Position numbers and translations under genes: made by a program
From: Planctomycetota bacterium
Lineage (GTDB): Bacteria > Planctomycetota > PUPC01 > JACPCR01
Assembly: GCA_027625095.1 (NCBI GenBank)
Contig: JAQBXN010000015.1
Span: 1 to 64,000 of the forward strand
Direction of reading: 5' to 3'
Length of the DNA: 64,000 nucleotides
The notes under the pieces: model-generated
Databases searched by the model: none
Told to the model about the DNA's origin: nothing
The model's input: only the letters and a program-made list of their open reading frames with translations
Shown: in pieces, positions 1 through 8,466 of the stretch
How positions within the stretch are numbered: position 1 is the first letter of the stretch
Layout: each line of letters starts with the position of its first letter

Positions 1-411
1 GGAGTTGAGATCGAGTTTGAAGCCACGTGGAAGACCGGACTTGAAGGCCGCGTGAGCTACAGTTATCAGGATACGGTTGATAAGGATACCGGGGCAGTAT
101 TGCCCAATGCGCCGCATCAGTTGGGGAAGTTGAACCTTGTAATTCCAGTCGTAAGTGAAAAACTCTTCGCCGGAATCGAGGTGCAATACGTCGATACCCG
201 TAAGACAGTCCTGCCTGGTTCGGCCGATGACTATTGGCTGACCAACCTGACCCTGTTCAGCCACAAAGTGATCGAAGGATTGGATTTCACAGCAAGTGTT
301 TACAACGTTTTCAACGATCTATATGAGGACGTGGTGGCGGACTCTCACCTCCAGACCGTTTTGAGGAACGATGGCCGCACCTTCTTTCTGCAACTTACTT
401 ACAATTTCTAA
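1..411 (+). CDS. TonB-dependent receptor, C-terminal fragment (5' end outside window)
   Basis: The reading frame is open from base 1 and ends in TAA at 409-411, giving 136 residues of a protein that starts upstream. The sequence alternates short amphipathic strands with turns, contains the typical late-barrel phrase TASVYNVFNDLYED, and ends in LQLTYNF with a terminal phenylalanine. That ending is the signature of an outer-membrane beta-barrel recognised by BamA. The NVFN segment and strand pattern fit the last strands of a TonB-dependent receptor, which would import an unknown ligand using TonB energy. The ligand cannot be told from this piece. An internal GTG at 52 is not the true start because coding sequence clearly continues upstream of it. 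Confidence 0.85.
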   Translation, partial: GVEIEFEATWKTGLEGRVSYSYQDTVDKDTGAVLPNAPHQLGKLNLVIPVVSEKLFAGIEVQYVDTRKTVLPGSADDYWLTNLTLFSHKVIEGLDFTASVYNVFNDLYEDVVADSHLQTVLRNDGRTFFLQLTYNF

Positions 412-619
412 GCCTGTCTTTTTCCAAAGAGATGGTCGGATTTGGGAGAGATTCAGGCAACGGGATGCTGCCGGAGAACAGATGCTGTATTGTCTTCCTG
501 TCTTGCCGAACTGATGCAAGCAATCAGGTCAGGGATGGTGAGGCGGAGGGTTTGCTCGAGGAGGGCCAACCCCATTCGAATCCATTTCAAACCGGAACTG
601 GTCAAGGACATCGGTCTCC

Positions 620-2305
620 ATGAATAATCAACCGAAACTCATCGCTCAATGGCCGCTGGCTGGTGATTCGAACGATACTGTTGGCAACCACCACGGACAG
701 TCCGAAGCCTTGAATTATACTCAGGGCCCGGACTGCAAGGAGAGAGGCGCGGCTGAGTTTGACGGACGGCGCAGCCATGTCCGCATCGAGGATCACCCAG
801 ACTTGCGGCTGGGAACGGACGACTTCACTTTCACCGCATGGATCCGCTGCCAGTCCCCAATGACCCATGTTTTCGGCGACATCCTGTCTAAGTTCGACCC
901 GGTCGGACGGAGTGGACTGAACCTGCATGTAGCGGGGTCATCTCCTGCTTACAGTTCCATGTCCGACCAGCGGCATGTTCACTTCGGAATTGACGACGGC
1001 CACATCGGCTCGTGGGTAGATTTCGGTAAGCCGGAGCCGAGTAATTCAAACGTTACTGCCATGGTGACCTGGCAGGGGGAACTCTATGCGGGGATCGCAG
1101 ATGCGGAGACAGCGGAGAAAGCGTGCCGCGTGTTTCGCTATGACGGAGACCAGAGGTGGATTGACTGCGGCCGACTTTGCGATGATCCGAACGTTCTTTC
1201 GATTCAGTCGATGCTAGTCCACCAGGGCAGGATTTACGCAGGCAGCGGCAACTGGGACTGGGCCAGGGCTCAGTGGGCCATGCCCGGTTTCTCTCCATCT
1301 AAAGTGCATGTTTACGAATACCAGGGTGGCACTGAATGGCTCGACCTTGGCCAGGTAGGCGAAGGCTACCGGGTGATGTGCATGGGCTCGTTTGCCGGTG
1401 GCCTTTACGCCGGAATGGATGCCGGCGACGGTGGCGGAAAGGTCTTTTGTTACAGCGGCGACGGTTGGATTGACTGCGGCGCGCCGGACGGACTGAACAT
1501 CGAAAGCTTTTTACCGAGCGGCGGCGATTTATACGTCGCCACGCATGGCAGCATCTATCGGTATGAAGGCGGCGCAAGCTGGACGTGCATCGGCAAGGAC
1601 CCTCACGGTATCAATCAAATCCACTCCATGGCCGAGGTAGACGGCAAGCTCTGGATCGGTACGTGGCCGCAGGGCTATGTAATGCGACTGGATGATTCAG
1701 GAGAATGGACCATCACCGGGCGTCTGGGCATTCCGGAAGGGCTGCATCAATGCAACGAAGTCATGGACCTGCGCGTGTACAACGGCAAACTCTACGCAGC
1801 ACTGATCCCCAAGAGCCAGGTCTGGCGTTATGAATCTGACGGACACTGGACCCTCATGGCCTCACTCGCCAGCCGGCCCGACTGGCACCACGACGATGTC
1901 AATAGCTGGTGCCGGGTTACTTGTCTGAATTCGTTTGCCGGGAAGTTGTGTGCAGCTACCGGTAGTTGCTACAGCCGGGCGGATCATCTGGACGAAGAAG
2001 ATACGCTGGGCCGTATTCACGCACTCACCACTGGTCAGGTGTGCAGTCACGAACACGATATCGGAGGCGACTGGGCCCATGTCAGTGCGGTCCGCGAGCG
2101 CAAGGAGACTCGACTTTACATCAATGGCAGCCTCTCGGCGTCCAGCCGGGCCCCGGCACGGACAACTTTCGATCTGACCAACGTGAGCCCACTATTCATC
2201 GGTTACGGTACGCAAACATACTTCAAGGGCGCCATCTCCGACGTGCGGATGTACCGTGGGGCTCTGAGCCCGGAGGAGATTCTTGAGTCAGCTCAGAGGC
2301 CTTAG
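620..2305 (+). CDS. LamG-domain protein interrupted by a beta-propeller
   Basis: 561 residues with no obvious signal peptide. Residues about 6-120 look like the first half of a LamG/concanavalin-type jelly roll (AQWPLAGDSNDTVGNHHG, FDGRRSHVRIED, DDFTFTAWIRC). Residues about 130-480 are repeated blades of roughly 45-50 residues with recurring YAG, W-DCG and YRYEG phrases, i.e. a kelch- or PQQ-like propeller. Residues about 485-558 resume the LamG fold (WAHVSAVRERKETRLYINGS, FKGAISDVRMYRGALSPEEI). The jelly roll therefore seems split by the inserted propeller. LamG domains commonly bind carbohydrate, so a polysaccharide-binding or sensing role is likely, but no catalytic motif is visible. The ribosome-binding site is weak. 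The 208 bases between the receptor and this gene hold nothing recognisable. Confidence 0.7.
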   Translation: MNNQPKLIAQWPLAGDSNDTVGNHHGQSEALNYTQGPDCKERGAAEFDGRRSHVRIEDHPDLRLGTDDFTFTAWIRCQSPMTHVFGDILSKFDPVGRSGLNLHVAGSSPAYSSMSDQRHVHFGIDDGHIGSWVDFGKPEPSNSNVTAMVTWQGELYAGIADAETAEKACRVFRYDGDQRWIDCGRLCDDPNVLSIQSMLVHQGRIYAGSGNWDWARAQWAMPGFSPSKVHVYEYQGGTEWLDLGQVGEGYRVMCMGSFAGGLYAGMDAGDGGGKVFCYSGDGWIDCGAPDGLNIESFLPSGGDLYVATHGSIYRYEGGASWTCIGKDPHGINQIHSMAEVDGKLWIGTWPQGYVMRLDDSGEWTITGRLGIPEGLHQCNEVMDLRVYNGKLYAALIPKSQVWRYESDGHWTLMASLASRPDWHHDDVNSWCRVTCLNSFAGKLCAATGSCYSRADHLDEEDTLGRIHALTTGQVCSHEHDIGGDWAHVSAVRERKETRLYINGSLSASSRAPARTTFDLTNVSPLFIGYGTQTYFKGAISDVRMYRGALSPEEILESAQRP

Positions 2306-2359
2306 TCCTGGCCTAACTAAATTCTTGGCTGTGGCCTTATGCCGCGGTTAGCCGGGAAA

Positions 2360-3070
2360 TCAAAAGTTTCCAAAATTCGGAATCCACTGTTCGATGAAAA
2401 ACTGAAGGCGTTCAATCAACAGTGACATTCTTGCCATGATGGTGGCGCCGAAGAATGCGCCGAAAGAGATCATCATCAGCCAGCGTCCGGCCATGGAAGC
2501 CTGTTTGATGAGGGGCTTGTCGTGTTCGACGCTGAAGAAGAAATAAGTCATCACGCATATGAGAGTGAACACGAAGATGGTGTTGTTGAAACTGGTTATC
2601 CAATCGCCGGGCACATAGAGCGGCTTGAACGAGCTCACAATCTGCGGAATGTATTCGGCGAAGAAACCTTTGAAGGCAAGCCCACCGCCATAGCCGAGGG
2701 CGAAGCTGATGACGATGCGGCTGACCCAGGCATAACGCTTGGAGAAGATGGTGTAGTAGCCGAGACCGAATGCCATCGGGAACAGGTAGAGCAGGTATAG
2801 TGGCTCATAGGGCACGGTGCTGGTCAGGGGCGCGCCCTGGGCCACAAGCTGCGGTGGCGTGGCGTAGGTCTGCGGCGAGGCATTAAAAATTTTGACCAGG
2901 AGCTGCGGCCAGATGAATCGTTCGAGCGAGATGACGAGCCCGAGGCCGGTGGCGATGCCGATGTACATGTGCTCGAACACACGGTAGAACGGATTCTCCT
3001 TATAAAGGAAGGAGTAAATAGCAAGGGTCGAAATACCACCAAAGAAAATGGTCCACCATTCGACGGTCAT
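2360..3070 (-). CDS. Polytopic membrane protein, last gene of the DUF6754 cluster
   Basis: 236 residues, almost entirely hydrophobic, with about six predicted membrane helices (roughly residues 7-21, 36-52, 92-108, 116-134, 163-180 and 195-213). It begins MTVEWWTIFF and has an N-terminal helix followed by the conserved-looking stretch NPFYRVFEHMYIGIATGLGLV. A periplasmic-looking loop lies near residues 62-88. No transporter family signature is recognised. Its start overlaps the end of the upstream gene by 4 bases (ATGA type), so the two are surely co-translated. I infer that it is an integral subunit of a membrane complex encoded by this cluster; the substrate or function is unknown. It converges on the LamG gene with only 54 bases between them. 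Confidence 0.8.
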   Translation of the reverse strand: MTVEWWTIFFGGISTLAIYSFLYKENPFYRVFEHMYIGIATGLGLVISLERFIWPQLLVKIFNASPQTYATPPQLVAQGAPLTSTVPYEPLYLLYLFPMAFGLGYYTIFSKRYAWVSRIVISFALGYGGGLAFKGFFAEYIPQIVSSFKPLYVPGDWITSFNNTIFVFTLICVMTYFFFSVEHDKPLIKQASMAGRWLMMISFGAFFGATIMARMSLLIERLQFFIEQWIPNFGNF

Positions 3071-3996
3071 GACGGGGCCCCTTTCTTCTGACGCTTACTC
3101 ATCCAGATGCCGATATTGCTGATGATAATGAAAAGGATGATGACCAGGTGGGCCATGGAAAGACTCATCATGAATTTGGTCGCGAGATCAGGATTTTTGA
3201 CCGGATCGAACTTGTCTCCCTGAATCAGTTTCGAGTAATAGGCCGCGCCCGCGACGCCTTCAAAGAGCCCGTGAATCTGCTTCGAGTCGAGATAGATGAA
3301 CGCTTCGGGAATCGTGATCGAGGTGCATCCGTGGACGAAGATCGGCTTGTAATCCTTGGTCTGAAAAAACTGCACCCAGATGTTGAAAGCGCCGACCCAA
3401 CCGGTGAATTCTGCAAGCATTATGAAGTCCTGAATTGTCTTGATGTTCTTCATGCACGGAATCTGGCTCATCGGTGTGCCGCGGACATCAACACTCAGGT
3501 ATTCGCCGACGTCGTCAGTTTTTGCGAGTCCGCGGACGAACAGCACTGCTGCGGGCCGAAAACCGATGTTGACCCAGTCCTTGGCATACTCGTAACGGTA
3601 TGGGGTCCCTTCTTCCTCGTTTTCCTTGTTCAGCCGGTCCGCAACACCTTGAGGAACGGATTTCATAAAAGGTTCCGAACTGAACGAAATCGAGTAGGTG
3701 CAGAACGCAATTTTCCGTCGCATCAGGTGCTCAATAAATACCGCGGTCTGCGGCATATTTTCGGCCTGAGTTGCAGGGCCCCAGTCCATGGCGACCCAGA
3801 CCATCTTGCCCGAATCCGTGGGTAACTTCTCGACCGCGTCGTAAGCCATCTGGGCGGTCGTCATCTTTGCCGGCTGCATCCCGGTTCCGCGCAACAAAGG
3901 ATAAATGAGCGCAATGAGCAGAAGCACATAGACCACACGGCGATCCACGCCAATAAGGAACTCGTGGAAACTTTTCTTTTTCGGCGTTTCCATCAC
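3067..3996 (-). CDS. Membrane-anchored protein with extracytoplasmic domain, DUF6754 cluster
   Basis: 309 residues. One membrane helix lies near residues 20-37 and another near 277-297, enclosing a domain of about 230 residues that is probably outside the cytoplasmic membrane. The domain has an alternating strand-helix pattern (KMVWVAMDWGPATQAENMPQTAVFIEHLMRRKIAFCTYSI, PAAVLFVRGLAK, KPIFVHGCTSITIPEAFIYLDSKQIHGLFEGVAGAAYYSKL), which suggests a Rossmann-like alpha/beta fold. No catalytic motif is evident. It overlaps both neighbours by 4 bases, typical of translational coupling in a stoichiometric complex. From memory, similarly arranged proteins occur beside DUF6754 genes in other phyla; that has to be checked by a profile search. 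Function unknown. Confidence 0.8.
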   Translation of the reverse strand: MMETPKKKSFHEFLIGVDRRVVYVLLLIALIYPLLRGTGMQPAKMTTAQMAYDAVEKLPTDSGKMVWVAMDWGPATQAENMPQTAVFIEHLMRRKIAFCTYSISFSSEPFMKSVPQGVADRLNKENEEEGTPYRYEYAKDWVNIGFRPAAVLFVRGLAKTDDVGEYLSVDVRGTPMSQIPCMKNIKTIQDFIMLAEFTGWVGAFNIWVQFFQTKDYKPIFVHGCTSITIPEAFIYLDSKQIHGLFEGVAGAAYYSKLIQGDKFDPVKNPDLATKFMMSLSMAHLVIILFIIISNIGIWMSKRQKKGAPS

Positions 3997-5117
3997 TCTC
4001 CTCCCTCATCAGAATCATCAAGAAGAGCGTTGGACTCCATGGACCACCAGACGCGCCAGGCCATGGAGAGCCCGGCGATGGCGCTCCCCAGGGCGATACC
4101 ACGAAATGCGGCCGTATTCACCTGCTTGAGAATCCACAATCGGATTTGGGTGATGCTGAAATCATGGATTCCCACCGCTTCGAACAGGCCGTCCACGACG
4201 GCGACACCGAGTGGTATCTGGCCAAGCATGACCAGGAGCGCAGCAATCATGAGCAGAAAGGACTCTCCTGATTGCAGGCGAAACGCTCGATACGCGGCGG
4301 TCGCAATGTAGAAGGCAAGCAGTGAGAACATGGCCGAACCAAGCGCAATGTAGAAACCCTCGAAGAGGATGTCGTAAGCCTTATTCGCGGTGGAGTCCTC
4401 CAGAATCAGGTTAGCTGTTTTCCTCTGTGCGTCGCTTGCGGATCGCAGGCTGGTAAGGGACTTCTGAAGCTCTGGGTCGGAAGCCGCTTCATCATTTGCT
4501 TTCATGGCTGCCAGCGCCGCTGTGGCTGCAGTTTCCGCGAGCTCCAATTGTGTCTTCAGCAGGTCCGATGGGTGCTCTCCTTTATCGAAGTGCGGCCGTT
4601 CCTGGTCGGCGAGTTTCTGCCGAAGGGACTTGAGTGCTTCCAACAGTTTCTCCTGGGAAGCGGTGCGTTCGGCCAGGGTCGCTGTGCGGTTAATATCGGG
4701 CGGGAGTTTCTCTTCGGGAATCGCTTTCATGTGCGGCGGGATGGGCTTTTCCTTCGCGCTGCTGATAATTATGTCCTGGGACGCGGTGAGATCCTCGATA
4801 TCACCCGCCATATGCGAACTGACGGAGCGTGCGTGCCAGATAGCGAAGCCAATGATGCACGAGGCGAGCATGCTGAGAATCAGCGCAATCGAGACACCCC
4901 ATCGCTTGCGCATACGCAAGATATTGGCGCCGTGCGCACTCAAAATGCTGATGGCGCCCAGGGCGAAGGCCATGGTGCCGACCGCGGTAAAACCAATCGA
5001 AATCTGTTCGTCGTACTTGCCGAATTCGAACCCGCTGATTTTTTCCGGCAGTATGAACTCCAGAAAGAAATAGAGCCCGGCAAGGAAGGTGATGAGTACG
5101 GTTAGTTGCCGGCGCAT
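3993..5117 (-). CDS. Polytopic membrane protein with central coiled coil, DUF6754 cluster
   Basis: 374 residues. Three N-terminal membrane helices (about 5-22, 42-62 and 73-93) precede a charged, alanine- and leucine-rich stretch at about 105-245 predicted to be helical or coiled coil (TASQEKLLEALKSLRQKLADQ, LELAETAATAALAAMKANDEAA). A second group of helices lies at about 250-355. The ends of the protein are short and charged (SNALLDDSDEGGE). The layout suggests a membrane scaffold with an extramembrane helical hairpin. Four-base overlap with the gene downstream and a gap of 5 bases from the DUF6754 gene upstream show one operon. No family recognised. Confidence 0.8.
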   Translation of the reverse strand: MRRQLTVLITFLAGLYFFLEFILPEKISGFEFGKYDEQISIGFTAVGTMAFALGAISILSAHGANILRMRKRWGVSIALILSMLASCIIGFAIWHARSVSSHMAGDIEDLTASQDIIISSAKEKPIPPHMKAIPEEKLPPDINRTATLAERTASQEKLLEALKSLRQKLADQERPHFDKGEHPSDLLKTQLELAETAATAALAAMKANDEAASDPELQKSLTSLRSASDAQRKTANLILEDSTANKAYDILFEGFYIALGSAMFSLLAFYIATAAYRAFRLQSGESFLLMIAALLVMLGQIPLGVAVVDGLFEAVGIHDFSITQIRLWILKQVNTAAFRGIALGSAIAGLSMAWRVWWSMESNALLDDSDEGGE

Positions 5118-5122
5118 GGTCT

Positions 5123-5944
5123 TTACTCACCGCCTCCATAAATCCCGAACAACCATTTGGCGAGCCCCACGTCGAATCCGTCAACTGCGTTTCCGGCACT
5201 GATCGATGCGATCGTGGACCAAATGACACCGGTCAGGATGATTGCAAGGATCACCAGTTTTCCAACGTCTTGACCGCGGAGCGATCCGGTCTGTACCGGG
5301 TCTTTGCTGAGGTAGGCGCCGGTGGCGTAGAGCTCTTCACCGATGATGGTGTAATCGCAGGTGGTGATGAAAAACGGAATCTGCTCGTTCGAGATCGTGC
5401 CAGCGACCTGGATGGCGCCGACCTGCTGTCCTGCTTCCGCGAGGATGAGAGATTCTGCTGCGAACGTTCCGAAGAGGAAACACGCTGCCGTTTTTTCGCG
5501 GTGTGCGATGCCCATGTAACCGGAAGCATAGGCGAACTGTTCGCCTGAGAGAAACGGAATATCCTCCTGGCGGTAAAGCTCGGCCTTACCCAGGCGGCGA
5601 TAAGTCTGTTCCGTGGTCGATTGAATGATTGCCATCACTTCCGGATCGTTCTGAGGAATGATGATCCTGGAGGCGAACTGCGCGGCCTTACCTGTGATAT
5701 GTTTCAGAATGCCGAGACAGGCAAAGAGGACGGAGTTCACGCCTACAAGCCCGGTGCTGAACATCATGGGCCGCCCCATTTCCACCGCTCGGCCGATAGC
5801 TTCTTCTACTGCATCGACTCCGGGAATACGGCGAACAAAAAGTCGATGGCCCTTGCGTGCGTATTGTATGTAGTAATAAACCGGCCCGAGAAGGGCCAGC
5901 AGCAAACCATCCAGCACCAGATTCGAGTGTTCAAGGCCGGGCAT
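5123..5944 (-). CDS. DUF6754 family membrane protein
   Basis: 273 residues with an N-terminal membrane helix (about 7-25), a second hydrophobic segment (about 60-82), a middle region that includes FGTFAAESLILAEAGQQVGAIQVAGT and a C-terminal helix (about 230-250). The block ISNEQIPFFITTCDYTIIGEELYATGAYLSKDPVQTGSLRGQDVGK is, to my knowledge, the hallmark of DUF6754, a family with no assigned function found in diverse bacteria. This is the only gene of the five whose family I recognise, so it anchors the cluster. It lies 3 bases after the short first gene and 5 bases before the next. The assignment is from memory of the conserved block and not from a search. Confidence 0.75.
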   Translation of the reverse strand: MPGLEHSNLVLDGLLLALLGPVYYYIQYARKGHRLFVRRIPGVDAVEEAIGRAVEMGRPMMFSTGLVGVNSVLFACLGILKHITGKAAQFASRIIIPQNDPEVMAIIQSTTEQTYRRLGKAELYRQEDIPFLSGEQFAYASGYMGIAHREKTAACFLFGTFAAESLILAEAGQQVGAIQVAGTISNEQIPFFITTCDYTIIGEELYATGAYLSKDPVQTGSLRGQDVGKLVILAIILTGVIWSTIASISAGNAVDGFDVGLAKWLFGIYGGGE

Positions 5945-5947
5945 GGT

Positions 5948-6346
5948 TCAGTCGTCCTCCATTTTGCCGGTTGATTTGGGCGAGGCATCAGGCAAGGTTT
6001 TTCCCGAATCGCCTGTGAGTGACTCGATACGCTGGATGAGCAGTTCGACGTTCTCACGTTCATCCAGCAATGCGGCCCACTCCGCCATTCTCTTGAAGCC
6101 GAAGAAGGCGCCAAAAGTCGGCTGCGCAAAGGTGATCATGCTGGATGCCACCGTGCTTATGGGTTTGTTCAATTCCAGGAAAAATATGGCGGGCGTCTGC
6201 AGTTTTCGGCGGACTACAGTCAGGGCCAGGTAATCAATGATTTCGTCTCGCCTCTCCGGGCTCACTTCGGCAGGATCGAAGGGCCCCCCCGGGTCGCTGG
6301 ATTTGGCGGGGAACAGAGCGGAATGTGCTGCTATTGGTTTGGACAA
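5948..6346 (-). CDS. Small soluble protein leading the DUF6754 cluster (TTG start)
   Basis: 132 residues, starting at a TTG codon; no in-frame ATG exists before residue 68, so the start is uncertain. The N-terminal 30 residues are polar and probably flexible, followed by a mixed helical domain (PERRDEIIDYLALTVVRRKLQTPAIFFLELNKPIST, FAQPTFGAFFGFKRMAEWAALLDERENVELLIQRIESL) and an acidic, disordered tail. The segment around residues 65-80 is moderately hydrophobic and could lie on the membrane. It ends 3 bases before the DUF6754 gene. Its role is unknown; position and size would suit a cytoplasmic accessory subunit. Confidence 0.65.
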   Translation of the reverse strand: MSKPIAAHSALFPAKSSDPGGPFDPAEVSPERRDEIIDYLALTVVRRKLQTPAIFFLELNKPISTVASSMITFAQPTFGAFFGFKRMAEWAALLDERENVELLIQRIESLTGDSGKTLPDASPKSTGKMEDD

Positions 6347-6442
6347 GGGAGCGTAGGATGGAGTGGAAAACCAAGTCGCTGAGATGATGCTGCGAATTAT
6401 ATGGACGTGTCTCTTTGAGTGTCAATGGGGAGGGTCATTCCG

Positions 6443-6901
6443 TTACTGCTCAGGAGTTTGTGCGGAGGGCGAAGGCAGCTTTGCTACTCGAAACCAGAAT
6501 TCATGAATGGCCTTGACCACCTGGATGAATTCCCGGTAATCCACTGGTTTTGTGATATATGCGTTCGCCCCGTTAGAGTAAGCAAGCTCGATGTCTTCGC
6601 TTGTTTCGGAGGTGCTGAGCACCACGACGGGGATCTTTTTCAGGCTGTCATCCTTCATGAGCCGCGCGAGAACTTCCAGCCCTGTCAGCCGCGGCATGTT
6701 GAGATCAAGGAGGATGAGATCCGGCCGCTCAGCCTTTGCATATTTCCCATTTCGTCTAAGGAAATCCATGGCCTGCTCGCCATCGGTAACAACGTCGATG
6801 TCAATATCGATCCCGGCGTCCTCAAACGCGAGCATGGTGAGGTCAACGTCAGACGGGCTGTCGTCCGCAATCAGGGCGCGAATCTTTCGAGGCAACGTCA
6901 T
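6443..6901 (-). CDS. CheY-like single-domain response regulator (Rcp1 type)
   Basis: 152 residues forming one receiver domain with no output domain. The acidic pocket (ADDS), phospho-acceptor aspartate in LILLDLNMPRLTG, the conserved serine/threonine in VVLSTSETSED and the lysine in ITKPVDY are all present. The longer alpha4-beta5 region and C-terminal helix (YREFIQVVKAIHEFWFRVAKLP) match the Rcp1 subgroup, which usually pairs with phytochrome-like or CHASE/PAS kinases carrying the HisKA type seen in the next gene upstream. A clear ribosome-binding site (AAGGAA, 5 bases before ATG) supports this start. It is transcribed after the histidine kinase, with 120 bases between, and is its likely phosphorylation partner. 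Confidence 0.92.
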   Translation of the reverse strand: MTLPRKIRALIADDSPSDVDLTMLAFEDAGIDIDIDVVTDGEQAMDFLRRNGKYAKAERPDLILLDLNMPRLTGLEVLARLMKDDSLKKIPVVVLSTSETSEDIELAYSNGANAYITKPVDYREFIQVVKAIHEFWFRVAKLPSPSAQTPEQ

Positions 6902-7021
6902 AATTTTCCTTGGTGTTCAATCATTCAGATGTTCCTTCATCTGTGCTAACGCCATCGACGGAGGGTACGTCACAGCTACATTTGCGGAGATTAACGGACC
7001 GAGCCGGACACGCTTGCCTCT

Positions 7022-8443
7022 TCAAGCCAACTCTCGGTCCGGGATGTCAAAAAAGAATGTGGTGCCCTGACCAGGGACGGATTCCACCCAGATCCTCCCG
7101 TTATGGTACTCGACGACCCTCTTACATATGGCAAGGCCGATGCCGGTGCCCCGATAATCCGTGCGGGTATGCAGTCGCTTAAAAATAATGAAAACGGAAT
7201 CCAGATACTGCGGCTCAATTCCGATACCGTTATCCCGGACACTGAAGACCCATCCAGGCGGGAGCGTCTCAACGCTGTACGAGGCGTTCTCACTGCGGAC
7301 AGCCGAAACTTCCACGACCGGCCTTCCTGAATTCCGGAATTTGATCCCGTTACTAACCAGATTCTGAAACAACTGCCCGAGCTGAGTTCTTTCTGCGATG
7401 AGTGAGGGTAAGCCGTTATGAATCACCTCGGCGCCTGATTCTTTGATGGACACTTCCAGTTCCCGGCTGACCTGCTCGATCAGTTCTGACGTCTCAAATT
7501 TCGTAAACGGCTCCTGCACGCCGCCTATCCTGGAATAGTTGAGTAGACCACTGATGAGCGTCTTCATCCGGTCAACTCCATCCAGAATGTTCCCTATAAA
7601 GACTTTGGCCTTTTCATCAAGTTGCTTTGAATAACGGCCAGAAAGGATCTCAGCATATCCGTGCACGGCCCGCAGAGGTTCCTGCAGGTCATGAGATGCG
7701 ACGTATGCAAACTGGCTGAGCGATTCGTTTGAACGGGCGAGTTCACGATTCCTGTCTTCGACCTCACGGGTACGCTCTGCGACGCGTTGTTCAAGGCTTT
7801 CGTTTAATCGCTGCAGCTTGTGGGCGGCTCTTTCCTTCTCAGTCAGGTAGCCGGCCAGAAACAGGCTTACGCCGACGCCGATCAGTGCTGTGGCGATCGG
7901 GTTCCAGGTCTGGCGTTTTTTCAGATATCCAGAGCTGGGGCTTGCCATGCATGTCCAGCTTCGGCCGCCAACAAGGACTGTCTGCTGATGCAGGACCGAA
8001 GCGTTTTCATAGTCATCCGGCTGTGCGCTTTCCGCCCAGTGGCGGTGGAGGTACTTCGTGGCGTCCGGCGTCTCGTCATCTGAAATCTGCACGTTGATGT
8101 CGTTCCTCTCGACTATCCTCATCGCCATCGAGACCGTATCACTGACTTGGAATACGCCGAGGGCAAAACCGCCCAGATTTCTCCTTCGTGTTTCTACATC
8201 AGGCGTCATCATGTTTTGCTTGTAGATCGGATAAAAGAGAAGAAACCCCCGGCTCTGTTCCTTGACCTGAACAAGATCGACCGGCGCCGTGGCAACCGCC
8301 TTGCCGAGATCCATCGAACGGTTCAGGGCATCATGTCGCTCCTTATCGGATGCGAGGTCGAAACCAATTACCCATTCATTTCCTCGAGTGGGCTCAACAT
8401 AATATGCGGGAAAATACTCTGCCCTGTGCGCCGCCGGGACCAT
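7022..8443 (-). CDS. Sensor histidine kinase, C-terminal part of a frameshifted gene
   Basis: This frame carries the end of a CHASE sensor domain (RAEYFPAYYVEP ... NEWVIGFDLASD), a membrane helix near residues 180-197 of this piece, a coiled-coil linker, a HisKA domain with the phospho-accepting histidine in YVASHDLQEPLR, and a HATPase_c domain with N box (LFQNLVSNGIKFR), G1 (VRDNGIGIEP), F and G2 (RGTGIGLAI) boxes. The ATG at 8443 is not the true start: in-frame sequence upstream reads FSITEKHPQGE, which is normal CHASE sequence, and joins the N-terminal piece at 8467-8850 if one base is added in the AAAA run at 8473-8476. The kinase domain itself is intact. It would sense an extracellular ligand and phosphorylate the neighbouring receiver protein. 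Confidence 0.88.
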   Translation of the reverse strand: MVPAAHRAEYFPAYYVEPTRGNEWVIGFDLASDKERHDALNRSMDLGKAVATAPVDLVQVKEQSRGFLLFYPIYKQNMMTPDVETRRRNLGGFALGVFQVSDTVSMAMRIVERNDINVQISDDETPDATKYLHRHWAESAQPDDYENASVLHQQTVLVGGRSWTCMASPSSGYLKKRQTWNPIATALIGVGVSLFLAGYLTEKERAAHKLQRLNESLEQRVAERTREVEDRNRELARSNESLSQFAYVASHDLQEPLRAVHGYAEILSGRYSKQLDEKAKVFIGNILDGVDRMKTLISGLLNYSRIGGVQEPFTKFETSELIEQVSRELEVSIKESGAEVIHNGLPSLIAERTQLGQLFQNLVSNGIKFRNSGRPVVEVSAVRSENASYSVETLPPGWVFSVRDNGIGIEPQYLDSVFIIFKRLHTRTDYRGTGIGLAICKRVVEYHNGRIWVESVPGQGTTFFFDIPDRELA

Positions 8444-8466
8444 CTCCCCCTGCGGGTGTTTTTCTG

